A stretch of 64,000 nt of DNA. Source: Mycobacterium sp. M26 (GTDB lineage Bacteria; Actinomycetota; Actinomycetes; Mycobacteriales; Mycobacteriaceae). Location of the stretch: contig NZ_LN929907.1 of assembly GCF_001494595.1 (NCBI RefSeq), positions 186,001 through 250,000 of the forward strand, given 5' to 3'. A program made the position numbers and the translations under genes. Positions 1 to 12,600 of the stretch are shown piece by piece. The notes under the pieces were generated by a model. The model saw nothing but the letters and a program-made list of their open reading frames with translations. It had not been told where the DNA came from and did not search any database. How positions within the stretch are numbered: the first letter of the stretch is position 1; the number at the start of each line of letters is the position of its first letter.

Positions 1-363
1 GAAGCGGTCGAGGAGTTCAAGGCCATCATCGTCGACATCCAGCGCTCGGGGCACTACTCGTTCCTCAACGTGTTCAAGCTCTTCGGCCCGGGAAACCAAG
101 CGCCGCTGAGCTTTCCGATCCCCGGCTGGAACGTCTGCGTGGATTTCCCGATCAAGGCCGGCCTCAACGAGTTCGTCAACGAACTGGATCGCCGAGTGCT
201 GCAGTTCGGCGGCCGCCTCTACACCGCCAAGGATTCCCGCACGTCCGCGGAAACCTTCCACGCCATGTATCCGCGCATCGACGAGTGGATTGCGGTGCGC
301 CGCAAGGTCGATCCCGACGGGGTGTTCATGTCCGACATGGCCCGACGCTTGGAGCTGCACTAA
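1..363 (+). CDS. dprE1: DprE1, decaprenylphosphoryl-ribose 2'-oxidase (C-terminal 120 residues)
   Basis: The FAD-dependent oxidase oxidises decaprenylphosphoryl-ribose to the 2'-keto intermediate, the first epimerisation step toward decaprenylphosphoryl-arabinose. The reading frame is open from base 1, so the N-terminal FAD domain lies outside the window. The in-window part holds [11 protein letters not shown]. Counting back from the stop and assuming the 461-residue M. tuberculosis length, this Cys (bases 136-138) falls at position 387, the benzothiazinone target. Lys and Tyr in RLYTAKDS fall at 418 and 415. dprE2 begins at the base after the stop, so the two are surely co-transcribed. Confidence 0.96.
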   Translation, partial: EAVEEFKAIIVDIQRSGHYSFLNVFKLFGPGNQAPLSFPIPGWNVCVDFPIKAGLNEFVNELDRRVLQFGGRLYTAKDSRTSAETFHAMYPRIDEWIAVRRKVDPDGVFMSDMARRLELH

Positions 364-1146
364 ATGGTCTTCGACGCCACCGGCAACCCGCAAACCATCC
401 TGCTGCTGGGCGGTACCTCCGAGATCGGCCTGGCCATCTGCGCGCGCTACCTGCGCGACACCAAAGCCCGCGTCATCCTGGCCGACCTGCCGAACGCCCC
501 TAAGCGGGATGCCGCCATCGCGCAGCTCGAGGCCGCGGGTGCCAAGTCCGTCGAGTACCTCGAGTTCGACGCACTGGACACCGCCAGCCACCCGGGAGTC
601 ATCGACAAGGCCTGGGCTGCAGGCGATGTCGACGTCGCGATCGTCGCCTTCGGCATCCTCGGCGATGCCGAGGAACTGTGGCAGAACCAGGCCAAGGCCG
701 TGCTGAGCGCCCAGATCAATTACACCGCCGCGGTGTCGGTCGGCGTCCTGATCGGCCAGAAGATGAAGGACCAGGGGTCCGGCCAGATCATCGCCATGAG
801 TTCGGTCGCCGGCGAGCGGGTACGCCGGTCCAACTTCGTCTACGGCTCCACCAAGGCCGGTCTGGACGGTTTCTACCTCGGCCTCGGAGAAGCGTTGCGC
901 GAGTTCGGTGTTCGTGTTCTGGTTATCCGCCCCGGCCAGGTGCGCACCACCACCACGCTGGAACACTGGAAGGCCACCGGTGCCAAAGAGGCACCGTTCA
1001 CGGTCGACGCCGACGACGTCGCCGAACTGGCGGTGACGTCCGCGGCGGCCGGTAAGACCCTGGTCTGGGCGCCCGGCCAGGTGCGGGTGCTGATGTCGGT
1101 GCTGCGGCATATCCCGCGCCCGATCTTCCGCAAGCTGCCGCTCTGA
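364..1146 (+). CDS. dprE2: DprE2, decaprenylphosphoryl-2-keto-erythropentose reductase
   Basis: This 260-residue short-chain dehydrogenase reduces the keto product of DprE1 to decaprenylphosphoryl-arabinose. The glycine-rich nucleotide-binding segment [12 protein letters not shown] is at about residues 13-24. The catalytic Ser is at 146/147, and the YxxxK pair is Tyr160 and Lys164 in FVYGSTKAG. The ATG follows the dprE1 stop directly (TAAATG) and aftA starts two bases after its own stop. Length fits the family (254 in M. tuberculosis). Confidence 0.95.
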   Translation: MVFDATGNPQTILLLGGTSEIGLAICARYLRDTKARVILADLPNAPKRDAAIAQLEAAGAKSVEYLEFDALDTASHPGVIDKAWAAGDVDVAIVAFGILGDAEELWQNQAKAVLSAQINYTAAVSVGVLIGQKMKDQGSGQIIAMSSVAGERVRRSNFVYGSTKAGLDGFYLGLGEALREFGVRVLVIRPGQVRTTTTLEHWKATGAKEAPFTVDADDVAELAVTSAAAGKTLVWAPGQVRVLMSVLRHIPRPIFRKLPL

Positions 1147-1148
1147 GC

Positions 1149-2990
1149 ATGCGTAAAGCACTGGCCACCGTCGGCCATCTGGCTCTGGCAGCTGCCCTTG
1201 CCGTGGTGGTGTCGGTGGTCGCGCTGACCGCGATCTCGACCGTCGAATGGCCGGCCTTCCCGTCGTCCAATCAACTGCACGCCTTGACGACGGTGGGTCA
1301 GGTCGGCTGCCTGGTGTTGCTGCTCGGCACCGGCTTCGTGTGGCGCCGCGGCCATCAGTGGCTGGCCCGCATCGCCGCCGCGGTCTTCCTCGCGGCGTTC
1401 ACCGTCGTCACCCTCGGCATGCCGCTGGGCGCCACCAAGCTCTACCTGTTCGGCATCTCGGTGGACCAGCAGTTCCGCACCGAGTACCTGACCCGGCTCA
1501 CCGAGAGCCCCGCGCTGCGCGACATGACCTACTCGGGGCTTCCGCCGTTCTATCCGCCGGGCTGGTTCTGGCTGGGCGGGCGGGCCGCCGCGCTGACCGG
1601 TACCCCGGCCTGGGAGATGTTCAAGCCGTGGGCTATCACCTCGATCGCCGTGGCGGTGGTGCTGGCCATGGTGCTGTGGTCGACGCTGATCCGCTTCGAG
1701 TACGCCCTGGTGGTCACCACCGCGACGACCGCGGTGATGCTCGCCTACAGCTCACCCGAGCCGTATGCGGCGATGATCACCGTGCTGATCCCGCCGGTGT
1801 TGGTCCTGGCGTGGTCCGGGCTCAGGGGTAAGACGCGACAGGGCGGGTGGGCGGCCGTCGTCGGCGTCGGCGTCTTCCTCGGCGTAGCCGCCACCTTCTA
1901 CACCCTGCTGCTGGGCTACACCGCGTTCACCGTCGTCGTGATGGCCCTGATCGTGGCGGTCGCGCGGCGCAGCGCCGAACCCCTGCTCCGGCTGATCGTC
2001 GCCGGCGCGATCGCCGCCGCCATCGCGCTGATCACCTGGCTGCCGTTCCTGCTGCGCGCCGCCAAGGGCCCGATGAGCGACACCGGCAGCGCCCAGCACT
2101 ACCTGCCCGCCGACGGCGCGGTGCTGACCTTCCCGATGCTGCAGTTCTCGCTACTCGGCGCGCTGTGCATGCTGGGCACGCTGTGGCTGGTCTGGCGGGC
2201 GCGCACCTCGACCCGCGCTGCCGCACTCGGCATCGGGGTGCTCTCGCTGTACGCGTGGTCGCTGCTATCGATGCTGACCACCCTGGTCGGCACCACGCTG
2301 CTGTCCTTCCGGTTGCAGCCCACCCTGACAGTGCTGCTGTCGGCGGCAGGCGCCTTCGGTTTCATCGAGGTGAGCCTGGCGATCGCGGCCCGCTCCAGCC
2401 GCAAGGCCATCCCGGTCGCCGCGGCGATCGGGCTGATCGGGGCGATCGGCTTCAGCCAGGACATCCCCGACGTGCTGCGCCCCGACCTGACCGTGGCCTA
2501 CACCGACACCGACGGCAACGGCCAGCGCGGTGACCGCAGACCGCCCGGCGCCGAGAAGTACTACCCCCAGGTCGACGAAGCCATCCGGCAGGTCACCGGC
2601 CGCCCGCGCGAGGACACCGTGGTGCTCACGGCGGACTACAGCTTCCTGTCCTACTACCCCTACTACGGGTTCCAGGGCCTGACGTCGCACTACGCCAACC
2701 CGCTTGCCGAGTTCGACAGACGTGCGGCGGCCATCGAGTCGTGGACCGACCTGAAGAAGCCCGAACAGCTGGTCAAGGCACTCGACGCGCTGCCCTGGAC
2801 ACCGCCGACGGTGTTCCTGATGCGCCGCGGCGCCAATGACACCTACACCCTGCGGCTGGCCCAGGACGTCTACCCCAACCAGCCCAACGTGCGCCGCTAC
2901 ACCGTGGAATTCAGCGCCGATCTGTTCACGGGACCGCAGTTCACCGTCAAGGACATCGGCCCGTTCATCCTGGCCATCAGGAATCCGTAG
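1149..2990 (+). CDS. aftA: AftA, galactan 5-O-arabinofuranosyltransferase
   Basis: A 613-residue integral membrane GT-C glycosyltransferase that primes galactan by adding the first arabinofuranosyl residue from decaprenylphosphoryl-arabinose. The N-terminal two thirds consist of many hydrophobic helices, the first at about residues 8-30. The last ~180 residues are hydrophilic and probably periplasmic. It sits between dprE2 and embC, as in other mycobacteria (family member Rv3792), with two-base gaps on both sides. The assignment rests on membrane topology, length and gene order more than on a short motif. Confidence 0.93.
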   Translation: MRKALATVGHLALAAALAVVVSVVALTAISTVEWPAFPSSNQLHALTTVGQVGCLVLLLGTGFVWRRGHQWLARIAAAVFLAAFTVVTLGMPLGATKLYLFGISVDQQFRTEYLTRLTESPALRDMTYSGLPPFYPPGWFWLGGRAAALTGTPAWEMFKPWAITSIAVAVVLAMVLWSTLIRFEYALVVTTATTAVMLAYSSPEPYAAMITVLIPPVLVLAWSGLRGKTRQGGWAAVVGVGVFLGVAATFYTLLLGYTAFTVVVMALIVAVARRSAEPLLRLIVAGAIAAAIALITWLPFLLRAAKGPMSDTGSAQHYLPADGAVLTFPMLQFSLLGALCMLGTLWLVWRARTSTRAAALGIGVLSLYAWSLLSMLTTLVGTTLLSFRLQPTLTVLLSAAGAFGFIEVSLAIAARSSRKAIPVAAAIGLIGAIGFSQDIPDVLRPDLTVAYTDTDGNGQRGDRRPPGAEKYYPQVDEAIRQVTGRPREDTVVLTADYSFLSYYPYYGFQGLTSHYANPLAEFDRRAAAIESWTDLKKPEQLVKALDALPWTPPTVFLMRRGANDTYTLRLAQDVYPNQPNVRRYTVEFSADLFTGPQFTVKDIGPFILAIRNP

Positions 2991-2992
2991 TC

Positions 2993-5900
2993 ATGGGAAC
3001 GGAGCCGCCGGGCCGGCGACAGACGGTCGGTGCAACCCGGCAATTACCATCTAGCTCCGTGGAGCAGACGCGGGCGAACTATCGAACCGCGCGCCTCGTC
3101 GCCGTGATCGCCGGGCTACTGGGCGCCCTGTTGGCGATCCTGACACCGTTGCTGCCGGTCAAGCAGACCACCGCGCAGCTCAACTGGCCGCAGAACGGTG
3201 TGCTGGACAGCGTCACCGCACCGCTCATCAGCTACGTCGCCACCGATCTGAACATCGAGGTGCCCTGCCAGGCGGCAGCCGGCCTGCAGCCCACGGGCAA
3301 GACCGTGCTGCTGTCCACCGTCCCCAAGCAGGCCCCCAAGGCCGTCGACCGCGGCTTGCTGATCCAGCGCGCCAACGACAGCCTGGTGGTCGTCGTCCGC
3401 AACACCCCGGTGGTGGTCGCACCGCTGTCCCAGGTGCTGAGCCCGGCCTGCCAGAAGCTGACTTTCACCGCCCACGCCGACAAGGTGACCGCCGAGTTCG
3501 TCGGCCTCACGAAAGGCCCCGACAGCGACGACCCCGGCGCCCCGCTGAAGGGTGAACGCGGCGGCTACGACTTCCGGCCGCAGATCGTCGGAGTTTTCAC
3601 CGATCTGTCCGGAGCGGCACCCCCCGGCCTGAGCCTGTCGGCCACCATCGACACCCGCTACAGCAGCGCACCGAGCGCGCTGAAGATGGCCGCGATGGTC
3701 CTCGGCGTGCTGCTGACCATCGTCGCCCTGGTCGCCCTGCACATCCTGGACACCGCCGACGGCATGCGGCACCGGCGCTTCCTGCCGCCGCGCTGGTGGT
3801 CGTTGCGCCCGCTGGACGGGCTGGTGATCGCCGTCCTGGTCTGGTGGCACTTCGTCGGCGCCAACACCTCCGACGACGGCTACATCCTGACCATGGCCCG
3901 GGTCTCCGAGCACGCCGGCTACATGGCCAACTACTACCGCTGGTTCGGCACCCCCGAGGCGCCGTTCGGCTGGTACTACGACCTGCTGGCGCTGTGGGCG
4001 CATGTGTCGACGGCCAGCGTCTGGATGCGGCTGCCGACCCTGGTGATGGCGCTGGCGTGCTGGTGGATCATCAGCCGCGAGGTCATCCCCCGGCTGGGCC
4101 ACGCCGTCAAGACCACCCGGGCGGCGTCGTGGACCGCGGCGGGGCTGTTCCTGGCGTTCTGGCTGCCGCTGAACAACGGCCTGCGCCCCGAGCCGATCAT
4201 CGCGATCGGCATCCTGCTGACCTGGATCTGCGTCGAGCGCGGGGTCGCGACCAGCCGCCTGCTGCCGGTCGCCTTCGCCTGCATCGTCGGCGCGCTGACG
4301 CTGTTCTCCGGACCGACCGGCATCGCCTCGATCGGCGCGCTGCTGGTGGCCATCGGGCCGCTGCGCACGATCCTGCACCGGCGCTCCCGGCAGTTCGGTC
4401 TGCTGCCGCTGCTGGCCCCGATCCTGGCCGCGGCGACGGTGACGATCATCCTGATCTTCCGCGACCAGACCCTGGTCGGCGAGGTGCAGGCGAACATGCT
4501 CAAGTCGGCCGTCGGGCCGAGCCTGAGCTGGTTCGACGAACACATCCGCTACGAGCGGCTGTTCATGGCCAGCCCGGACGGCTCAGTCGCGCGACGGTTC
4601 GCGGTGCTCGCGCTGCTCGTCGCGCTGGCGGTGTCGGTGGCGATGATGCTGCGTCGCGGCCACATCCCCGGCACCGCCGCCGGTCCGAGCCGCCGCATCA
4701 TCGGCATCACGATCATCTCGTTCCTGGCGATGATGTTCACCCCGACCAAGTGGACCCACCACTTCGGGGTGTTCGCCGGTCTGGCCGGCTCGCTGGGCGC
4801 ACTGGCGGCAGTCGCGGTGACCGCCCACGTGCTGCGGTCCAGACGCAACCGTGCGGTGTTCGCCGCGGCGGTGCTGTTCATCACCGCGCTGTCGTTCGCC
4901 AGCGTCAACGGCTGGTGGTACGTCTCCAACTTCGGGGTGCCGTGGTCCAACCAGTTCCCGGAATGGCACTTCGGCTTCACCACCATGCTGCTCGGGCTGA
5001 CCGTGCTGGCCCTGCTGTTGGCCGCCTGGTTCCACTTCTCCGGACGCGACAGCGGTGACGCCGGCCCGCGCCGCTGGTGGTCGGGCATCGTCGGCTCGCC
5101 GCTGGCCATCGTGGCCTGGCTGCTGGTGGTCTTCGAGGTGCTGTCGCTGACGCTCGGAATGACCGAGCAGTGGCCGGCCTGGTCGGTGGGACGGTCCAAC
5201 CTGCAAGCGCTGACCGGCAAGACCTGCGGGCTGGCCGACGACGTGATGGTCGAGCTCGACCCGAACGCCGGAACCCTGACCCCGATCGGGGTCCCGGTCG
5301 GCGACGGGCTCGGCGCCACCACCGAAGGATTCACCCCCGGCGGAGTGCCCGCCGACGTGTCGGCCGACCCGGTCATGGAGCCGCCCGGCGGCGGCAGCCT
5401 CGGCGACACCGACGGTGTGGTGACCAGCAGCGAGGCCGGTACCGAAGGCGGCACCACCGCGGCCGCCGGGGTCAACGGCTCCCGGGCCCGGCTGCCCTAC
5501 GGACTCGACCCGGCCCGCACCCCGGTGCTGGGCAGCTGGCGCTCCGGCATCCAGCAGCCCGCGAAGCTGCGCTCGGCGTGGTACCGGCTACCCGACGACT
5601 GGCAGTCGTCTCCGCTGCTGGTGGTTTCCGCCGCCGGCCGCTTCGACCAGGACGAGGTCCAGGTGCAGTGGGCCACCGATGCCGGTGCCGCCGCCAACAA
5701 GCCCGGCGGCAGCCTCGGATTCGCCGACATCGGTCCCGCACCCGCCTGGCGCAACCTGCGCGCCCCCCTGGCGGCGATCCCGCGCGACGCCACCCAGATC
5801 CGGATCGTCGCCTCCGACGACGACCTGGCACCGCAGCATTGGATCGCTCTGACCCCGCCGCGCATCCCGAAACTGCGCAGCCTGCAGGAGGTCGTCGGCT

Positions 5901-6256
5901 CCCAGGACCCGGTGCTGCTGGACTGGCTTGTCGGTCTGGCGTTCCCGTGCCAGCGGCCGTTCGGCCACCAGAACGGCGTGATCGAACCACCCAAGTGGCG
6001 GATCCTGCCGGACCGCTTCGGTGCCGAGGCCAACTCGCCGGTGATGGACAACATCGGCGGCGGCCCGCTGGGTATCAGCGAGCTGCTGTACCGCGCGGTC
6101 ACCGTGCCGACCTATCTGAAGGACGACTGGTTCCGGGACTGGGGTGCGCTGCAGCGCCTCGACCCGTTCTATCCGAACGCCCAGCCGGCCCGCCTCGACC
6201 TCGGCACCGCCACCCGCAGCGGGTTGTGGAGTCCGGCACCACTGCGCCCGACGTAG
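2993..6256 (+). CDS. embC: EmbC, arabinosyltransferase C
   Basis: A 1087-residue GT-C arabinosyltransferase that extends the arabinan of lipoarabinomannan from decaprenylphosphoryl-arabinose. A helix near residues 34-55 is followed by a periplasmic jelly-roll region, then a block of transmembrane helices beginning around residue 225. The catalytic-loop motif [13 protein letters not shown] sits early in that block, and a C-terminal carbohydrate-binding domain ends with [11 protein letters not shown]. The ATG at 2993 is two bases after aftA. An in-frame GTG at 3059 would give 1065 residues and has a leaderless-type -10 box eight bases upstream. The segment between the two starts resembles the N-terminus I recall for M. 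tuberculosis EmbC, so I keep the longer form. Confidence 0.95.
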   Translation: MGTEPPGRRQTVGATRQLPSSSVEQTRANYRTARLVAVIAGLLGALLAILTPLLPVKQTTAQLNWPQNGVLDSVTAPLISYVATDLNIEVPCQAAAGLQPTGKTVLLSTVPKQAPKAVDRGLLIQRANDSLVVVVRNTPVVVAPLSQVLSPACQKLTFTAHADKVTAEFVGLTKGPDSDDPGAPLKGERGGYDFRPQIVGVFTDLSGAAPPGLSLSATIDTRYSSAPSALKMAAMVLGVLLTIVALVALHILDTADGMRHRRFLPPRWWSLRPLDGLVIAVLVWWHFVGANTSDDGYILTMARVSEHAGYMANYYRWFGTPEAPFGWYYDLLALWAHVSTASVWMRLPTLVMALACWWIISREVIPRLGHAVKTTRAASWTAAGLFLAFWLPLNNGLRPEPIIAIGILLTWICVERGVATSRLLPVAFACIVGALTLFSGPTGIASIGALLVAIGPLRTILHRRSRQFGLLPLLAPILAAATVTIILIFRDQTLVGEVQANMLKSAVGPSLSWFDEHIRYERLFMASPDGSVARRFAVLALLVALAVSVAMMLRRGHIPGTAAGPSRRIIGITIISFLAMMFTPTKWTHHFGVFAGLAGSLGALAAVAVTAHVLRSRRNRAVFAAAVLFITALSFASVNGWWYVSNFGVPWSNQFPEWHFGFTTMLLGLTVLALLLAAWFHFSGRDSGDAGPRRWWSGIVGSPLAIVAWLLVVFEVLSLTLGMTEQWPAWSVGRSNLQALTGKTCGLADDVMVELDPNAGTLTPIGVPVGDGLGATTEGFTPGGVPADVSADPVMEPPGGGSLGDTDGVVTSSEAGTEGGTTAAAGVNGSRARLPYGLDPARTPVLGSWRSGIQQPAKLRSAWYRLPDDWQSSPLLVVSAAGRFDQDEVQVQWATDAGAAANKPGGSLGFADIGPAPAWRNLRAPLAAIPRDATQIRIVASDDDLAPQHWIALTPPRIPKLRSLQEVVGSQDPVLLDWLVGLAFPCQRPFGHQNGVIEPPKWRILPDRFGAEANSPVMDNIGGGPLGISELLYRAVTVPTYLKDDWFRDWGALQRLDPFYPNAQPARLDLGTATRSGLWSPAPLRPT
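3045..3061 (+). promoter_or_regulatory. Candidate internal leaderless promoter in the embC 5' end
   Basis: TACCAT (3045-3050) fits the mycobacterial SigA -10 consensus TANNNT and lies eight bases before an in-frame GTG (3059-3061). A transcript starting there would begin at the start codon. The same spacing and hexamer occur at embA. The hexamer overlaps a TTA leucine codon (3044-3046), very rare in GC-rich mycobacteria, which hints at a non-coding constraint. No good -35 is visible. Confidence 0.45.
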
Positions 6257-6330
6257 CCGATCGGGCTGCAATCCGATCTCAAATCTCCAGCGCGCCCGCA
6301 GGCCTTCGGAATCTGCTAAGCCGCGTCGCC

Positions 6331-6347
6331 TACCATCGAGCCTCGTG
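6331..6347 (+). promoter_or_regulatory. Candidate leaderless promoter of embA
   Basis: TACCAT (6331-6336), eight bases, then the GTG start of embA (6345). It lies in the 88-base embC-embA gap. The -10 to start-codon distance places the transcription start at or next to the GTG, so embA may be transcribed independently of embC and without a leader. No ribosome-binding site is visible before this GTG, consistent with leaderless initiation. Confidence 0.5.
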
Positions 6348-9300
6348 CCCAGCGACAGTTCCGACTCCGCCCGGATCGCGAAGCTCGTCGCCGTCGTCGC
6401 CGGCGTTCTCGGGATTCTGCTCTGCGGACTGACCCCTCTGCTGCCCGTCACCCAGACCACCGCAGCCATCCAGTGGCCGCAGGCACCGGGACCGGACGGC
6501 ACCATCACCGACGTCACCGCGCCGCTGGTGTCCGGTGCGCCGCGGTCGATGGACGTGTCGATCCCCTGCGCGGCGATCGCGTCGCTGCCCGCCCAGGGCG
6601 GCCTGGTGTTCTCCACCATTCCGCCGGCCGGGATCGACGCCACCCGCAACGGACTGTTCGTGCGTGCCAACGCCGAGACCGTCGTCGTCGCCTTCCGGGA
6701 CACGGTGGCCGCCGTGGCGCCGCGCACCGCGATCGCCACCCCGGCGTGCAGCACCCTGCACCTGTGGGCCGGCCCGGGCGGCGTGGGCGCCGACTTCGTC
6801 GGTATCCCGGGTGCGACGGGCACGTTGTCACCGGAGAAGAAGCCTCAGATCGCCGGCATCTTCACCGATATGAAGGTGCCGCCACAGGCCGGCTTGTCGG
6901 CCCGCATCGACATCGACACCCGCTTCATCACCCACCCGACGCCGCTGAAGCTGGCGGTCATGGTGTTGGGCGTCCTGTGCGTGGTGGCCTCGATCATTGC
7001 GTTGGGGGTGCTCGACGCCCGGTCGGGCCGGCGGGTGGCCGGCGCCTGGCGGCGGCTGGTGCGGGTGGGCTGGGCGACCTGGCTGGCCGACGTCGCCGTC
7101 ATCGGCACCCTGCTGCTGTGGCATGTGGTCGGCGCCATCTCCTCGGATGACGGCTACAACCTGACCATTGCGCGGGTGTCCGGCGAGGCTGGCTACACCG
7201 CCAACTACTTCCGTTTCTTCGGCGCCACCGAGGCCCCGTTCGACTGGTACCAGTCGGTGCTCGCGCAGCTGGCATCGGTGAGCACCGCCGGGGTGTGGAT
7301 GCGGCTGCCCGCCACGCTGGCCGGTATCGGCACCTGGCTGATCCTGAGCCGCTGTGTGCTGCCCCGGCTGGGCAGGCGGCTGTCCCTCAACCGGGTCGCG
7401 GTGTGGACCGCGGGTGCGGTGTTCCTGGCCGCGTGGCTGCCGTTCAACAACGGCCTGCGTCCCGAACCGCTGATCGCCTTCGGCGCACTGGCCGCCTGGA
7501 TTCTGGTGGAGAACTCGATCGCCACCCGCCGGCTGGTTCCGGCGGCCATCGCCCTCCTCGTGGCCGTGTTCAGCGTGACGCTGGCCCCGCAGGGTCTGAT
7601 CGCGCTGGCGCCGATCCTGGTCGGGTCCCGGGCGGTGCTGCGGGTCATCGGCAGCCGCCGCGCCACCGACGGTGTGCTGGCGCCGGCGGCCGCGCTGGCC
7701 GCGTCGCTATCGGTCATCTTCGTGGTGGTGTTCCGCGACCAGACACTGGCCACCGTCGCCGAGTCGGCCCGCATCAAGTACGTGGTAGGCCCGACCATCG
7801 CCTGGTACCAGGACTTCCTGCGCTACTACTTCCTGACCGTCGAAGACAACGTGGAGAGCTCTCTGACCCGCCGGTTCGCCGTGCTGGTCATGGTGCTGTG
7901 CCTGTTCGGCCTGCTGGCGGTGCTGCTGCGGCGCGGCAGCGTGCCCGGGGTGGCCAACGGCCCGGTGTGGCGGCTCGTCGGCAGCACGGCGATCGGGCTG
8001 CTGCTGCTGACGTTCACCCCGACCAAGTGGGCGGTCCAGTTCGGTGCGTTCGCCGGGCTGGCCGGAGCACTCGGCGGGGTCGCCGCCTTCGCGTTCGCCC
8101 GGGTGGGCCTGCACAGCCGACGCAACCTGGCGCTGTGGGTCACCGCACTGCTGTTCGTTCTGGCGTGGGCCACCTCGGGCATCAACGGCTGGTTCTACGT
8201 CGGTAACTACGGGGTGCCGTGGTTCGACCGCCAGCCGGTGATCGCCCACCAGCCGGTGACGAGCATGTTCCTCGGGCTGGCCGTCGTCACCGGCCTGCTC
8301 GCCGGTTGGTTGCACTTCCGGATGGACTACGCCGGGCACACCGAGGTCAAGGACACCCGCCGCAACCGGGTGCTGGCCTCCACCCCGCTGCTGGTGGTCG
8401 CGATCATCATGGTGCTGCTCGAAGTCGGCTCGATGACCAAGGCCTTCGTCCAGCGCTACCCCGTGTACACCACCGCGAAGGCCAACGTGTCGGCGCTGAG
8501 CTCGGGGCTGTCGAAGAACAGCTGCGCGATGGCCGATGACGTGCTGGTCGAGCCGGACACCAATGCCGGGATGCTGCAACCGGTTCCGGGCCAGAAGTGG
8601 GGCGAGTACGGCCCGCTGGGCGGGGAGAACCCCATCGGCTTCACCCCCAACGGCATCAGCGACACCCTCGAGCCCGCCGAACCGTTCGTCGCCAACCCCG
8701 GCACGGTGAACTCCGACGGCTCTCCGAACAAGCCGAACGTCGGCATCGCCTATGCGGCGGGCACCGGCGGCGGGTACGGCCCGGTCGGGGTGAACGGCTC
8801 GCGGGTGTTCCTGCCGTTCGGCCTGGATCCCAAGACCACCCCGGTGATGGGCTCCTACAAGGAGAACACCGTCGCCGCCAAGGCCACCTCGGCCTGGTAC
8901 CAGTTACCGCCGCGCACCCCGGACCGCCCGCTGGTGACTGTCGCCGCGGCCGGCGCCATTTGGTTCTACGACGAAGAAGGCCAGTTCAATTACGGCCAGT
9001 CGCTGAAACTGCAGTGGGGTGTGCGCAAGCCCGACGGCAGCTTCCAGGCCCTGAACTCCGTGCAGCCCATCGACGTGATCGCCCAAAAGGCTTGGCGCAA
9101 CCTGCGTTTCCCGCTGGCGTGGGCACCGCCGGAGGCCAATGTGGCGCGCATCGTGGCCGATGACCCGAACCTCAGCGATGACCAGTGGTTCGGCTTCACC
9201 CCGCCGCGGGTGCCGGTGCTGCAGACCGCGCAGCAGTTCCTGGGCACGCAGACCCCGATCCTGATGGACATCGCCACCGCCGCGAACTTCCCCTGCCAGC

Positions 9301-9614
9301 GGCCGTTCTCCGAGCACCTCGGGGTGGCCGAGCTGCCCGAGTACCGGATCCTGCCGAACCTGAAACAGGTTGTGGTGTCGTCGAATATGTGGCAGTCGGC
9401 CCGGGCCGGTGGTCCGTTCCTGTTCATCCAGGCCCTGCTGACCACCGCGACCATCCCGACCTACCTGCGCGACGACTGGTACCGCGACTGGGGTGCGCTG
9501 GAGCGCTACATCCGCCTGGTGCCCGCCGACCAGGCGCCGAACGCCGTGATCGACCAGGGTTCGGTGAAGGTGTTCGGCTGGAGCCGCAACGGACCGATCA
9601 GGGCCTTGCCGTGA
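6345..9614 (+). CDS. embA: EmbA, arabinosyltransferase A
   Basis: A 1089-residue GT-C arabinosyltransferase which with EmbB forms the 1,3-branched arabinan of arabinogalactan. The start is GTG 6345, giving [20 protein letters not shown], which places the first membrane helix as in the family. The open frame runs up to 6144, inside embC, but that part is low-complexity out-of-frame sequence. The motif [14 protein letters not shown] marks the catalytic loop, and the C-terminus NGPIRALP matches the family end. Length agrees with the usual ~1094. embB follows after ten bases. Confidence 0.96.
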   Translation: MPSDSSDSARIAKLVAVVAGVLGILLCGLTPLLPVTQTTAAIQWPQAPGPDGTITDVTAPLVSGAPRSMDVSIPCAAIASLPAQGGLVFSTIPPAGIDATRNGLFVRANAETVVVAFRDTVAAVAPRTAIATPACSTLHLWAGPGGVGADFVGIPGATGTLSPEKKPQIAGIFTDMKVPPQAGLSARIDIDTRFITHPTPLKLAVMVLGVLCVVASIIALGVLDARSGRRVAGAWRRLVRVGWATWLADVAVIGTLLLWHVVGAISSDDGYNLTIARVSGEAGYTANYFRFFGATEAPFDWYQSVLAQLASVSTAGVWMRLPATLAGIGTWLILSRCVLPRLGRRLSLNRVAVWTAGAVFLAAWLPFNNGLRPEPLIAFGALAAWILVENSIATRRLVPAAIALLVAVFSVTLAPQGLIALAPILVGSRAVLRVIGSRRATDGVLAPAAALAASLSVIFVVVFRDQTLATVAESARIKYVVGPTIAWYQDFLRYYFLTVEDNVESSLTRRFAVLVMVLCLFGLLAVLLRRGSVPGVANGPVWRLVGSTAIGLLLLTFTPTKWAVQFGAFAGLAGALGGVAAFAFARVGLHSRRNLALWVTALLFVLAWATSGINGWFYVGNYGVPWFDRQPVIAHQPVTSMFLGLAVVTGLLAGWLHFRMDYAGHTEVKDTRRNRVLASTPLLVVAIIMVLLEVGSMTKAFVQRYPVYTTAKANVSALSSGLSKNSCAMADDVLVEPDTNAGMLQPVPGQKWGEYGPLGGENPIGFTPNGISDTLEPAEPFVANPGTVNSDGSPNKPNVGIAYAAGTGGGYGPVGVNGSRVFLPFGLDPKTTPVMGSYKENTVAAKATSAWYQLPPRTPDRPLVTVAAAGAIWFYDEEGQFNYGQSLKLQWGVRKPDGSFQALNSVQPIDVIAQKAWRNLRFPLAWAPPEANVARIVADDPNLSDDQWFGFTPPRVPVLQTAQQFLGTQTPILMDIATAANFPCQRPFSEHLGVAELPEYRILPNLKQVVVSSNMWQSARAGGPFLFIQALLTTATIPTYLRDDWYRDWGALERYIRLVPADQAPNAVIDQGSVKVFGWSRNGPIRALP

Positions 9615-9624
9615 TAGGGGCGCC

Positions 9625-12600
9625 ATGACACAGACTCTCGCTGCCAATGCGCGCGACGCCGCGCACGACGTGAAGGTCACCCGGTGGGTGGCGACGATCT
9701 CGGGCCTGCTCGGCTTCGTGCTGTCGGTGCTGACCCCGCTGCTGCCGGTGGTGCAGACCACCGCGACGCTGAACTGGCCCCAGGGTGGGCAGTTCAGCAA
9801 TGTGACCGCGCCGCTGATCTCGCAGGCGCCGGTGTCGCTCAAGGCGACCATCCCGTGCGACGTCATCCGGGCCATGCCCCCGCAGGGCGGGCTGGTGCTG
9901 GGCCTGGCGCCGAAGAAAGGCAAAGAGGCAGCGCTGAATTCGCTGTTCGTCAACGTCAGCACTCAGCGCGTCGACATCACCGACCGCAATGTGGTGATCG
10001 CCAGTGTGCCGCGCTCGAAGGTGGCCGGCTGCTCGCGGATCGAGATCACCTCCGACGAGTCGGGGACGTTCGCGACGTTCGTCGGCCTGACCGGCGGGCA
10101 GGAGCGAAGCGACACGGGGAATGGCTCAGATCCGACCACCGGTAAGGAGATGCGCAGCGGGTTCCCCGACCCGAACCTGCGTCCGGCGATCGTCGGGGTG
10201 TTCACCGACCTGACCGGTCCGGCTCCCCCCGGCCTGAGCTTCTCGGCGACCATCGACACCCGGTTCTCCACCAAGCCGACCGCGCTGAAACTGGCCGCGA
10301 TGCTGCTGGCGATCGCCGCGACAATCGTTGCGCTGACGGCACTGTGGCGGCTGGACCGGCTCGACGGCCATCGCATGCACTCCTGGATCCCGCAGCGCTG
10401 GCGCACCTTCACCGCTGTCGACGCGTCGGTGATCACCGGGTTCCTGGTGTGGCATGTCATCGGCGCCAACTCCTCGGACGACGGCTACATCCTGGGCATG
10501 GCGCGGGTGGCCGACCATGCCGGCTACATGTCGAACTACTTCCGCTGGTTCGGCAGCCCCGAAGATCCGTTCGGCTGGTTCTACAACGTGCTGGCCCTGA
10601 TGACCCACGTCAGCGACGCCAGCATCTGGATGCGGCTGCCGGACCTGTTCTGCGCGCTGTTGTGCTGGCTGCTGCTGTCCCGGGAAGTGTTGCCGCGGTT
10701 GGGCCCTGCCGTGGAGGCCAGCAGGCCCGCGCTGTGGGCGGCCGGCCTGGTGCTGATGGCCGCGTGGATGCCGTTCAACAACGGCCTGCGCCCGGAGGGC
10801 CAGATCGCCACCGGCGCGCTGATCACCTATGTGCTCATCGAGCGCGCGATCATCTCCGGCCGGCTCACACCGTTCGCGCTGGCGATCATCAGCGCCGCCT
10901 TCACTCTCGGTATCCAACCCACCGGCCTGATCGCGGTGGCTGCGCTGATCGCCGGTGGCCGGCCGATCCTGCGCATCCTGGTCCGCCGCCGCGGCATCGT
11001 CGGCACCTGGCCGCTGATCGCCCCCCTGCTGGCGGCGGGCACCATCGTTCTCGTCGTGGTGTTCGCCGACCAAACCCTGGCAACGGTGTTGGAAGCCACC
11101 AGGATTCGCACCGACATCGGCCCCAGCCAGGCCTGGTACACCGAGAATCTGCGCTACTACTACCTGATCCTGCCGACTGTCGACGGTTCGCTGTCGCGGC
11201 GGTTCGGCTTCCTGATCACTGCGCTGTCGCTGTTCGTCTCGATGTTCATCATGTTGCGCCGCAAGCGGGTTCCCGGGGTGGCCCGCGGACCGGCCTGGCG
11301 TCTGATGGGCGTCATCTTCGCCACCGTGTTCTTCCTGATGTTCACCCCGACCAAGTGGGTGCATCACTTCGGGCTGTTCGCCGCGGTGGGTGCGGCGATG
11401 GCGGCACTGGCCACCGTGCTGGTGTCACCGAAGGTGCTGCGCTGGTCGCGTAACCGGATGACCGTCGTCACCGCCGTGCTGTTCGTGCTGTCGCTGTGCT
11501 TCGCCACCACCAACGGCTGGTGGTACGTCTCGAGCTACGGGGTGCCGTTCAACAACGCGATGCCGCGGATCGCCGGCATCACCGTCAGCACCATCTTCTT
11601 CTTCCTGTTCGTGGTGTCGGCGCTCTATACGGTGTGGCTGCACTTCAGTTCCCGCGACCGGGGCGAGGGCCGGTTGGCGCGCGCCGTCACCGCCGCCCCC
11701 ATTCCGCTGGCCGCAGGATTCATGGTGCTGGTCTTCATCGGCTCGATGACGGCCGGGATCGTGCGCCAGTACCCGACGTACTCCAACGCCTGGGCCAACC
11801 TTCGGTCGTTCTCCGGCGGCTGCGGGCTGGCCGACGACGTGCTCGTCGAACCCGATCCCAATGCCGGCTTCCTGAGCCCGCTCCCCGGCGATTACGGGCC
11901 CCTCGGGCCGCTGGGCGGCACCAAGCCCGTCGGCTTCACCCCGAACGGTGTGCCGGAACGCATTGTCGCCGAAGCGATTCGGATGACGAACCCGCAACCC
12001 GGCACCGACTACGACTGGGATCAGCCGATCAAGCTGAGCAGCCCTGGCGTCAACGGGTCGACGGTGCCGCTGCCCTACGGCCTGGACCCGGCGCGGGTGG
12101 CACTGGCCGGCAGCTACGTCGAGGGCCCGCAGCAGGAAGCCACCCTGAACTCGGCGTGGTACACCCTGCCGCCCAACGACGGCGGACATCCGTTGGTGGT
12201 GGTAACCGCCGCGGGCACCATCGCCGGCCGCAGCGTGCTCAACGGTCTCACCGACGGTCAGACCGTGCAATTGGAGTACGGCCGCCTCGGTCCCGACGGC
12301 GCACCGGTGCCCGAAGGCCGCGTCGTTCCCTACGACCTCGGCCCCGCACCGTCGTGGCGCAACCTGCGGTTCGCCCGATCCGAGATCCCCACCGACGCCA
12401 CCGCGGTGCGCATCGTGGCCCAGGATCGCTCACTGTCACAGGGCGATTGGATCGCCGTCACCCCGCCGCGGGTGCCGGAGCTGCGGTCGGTCCAGGAGTA
12501 CGTGGGCTCGACGCAGCCGGTGCTGATGGACTGGGCGGTGGGCTTGGCCTTCCCGTGCCAACAGCCGATGCTGCACGCCAACGGTGTCACCGAGGTGCCG

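Noticed and set aside
6144..6344. N-terminal extension of embA upstream of GTG 6345
   Set aside because: This part is out-of-frame embC sequence and non-conserved spacer. The GTG matches the family N-terminus.
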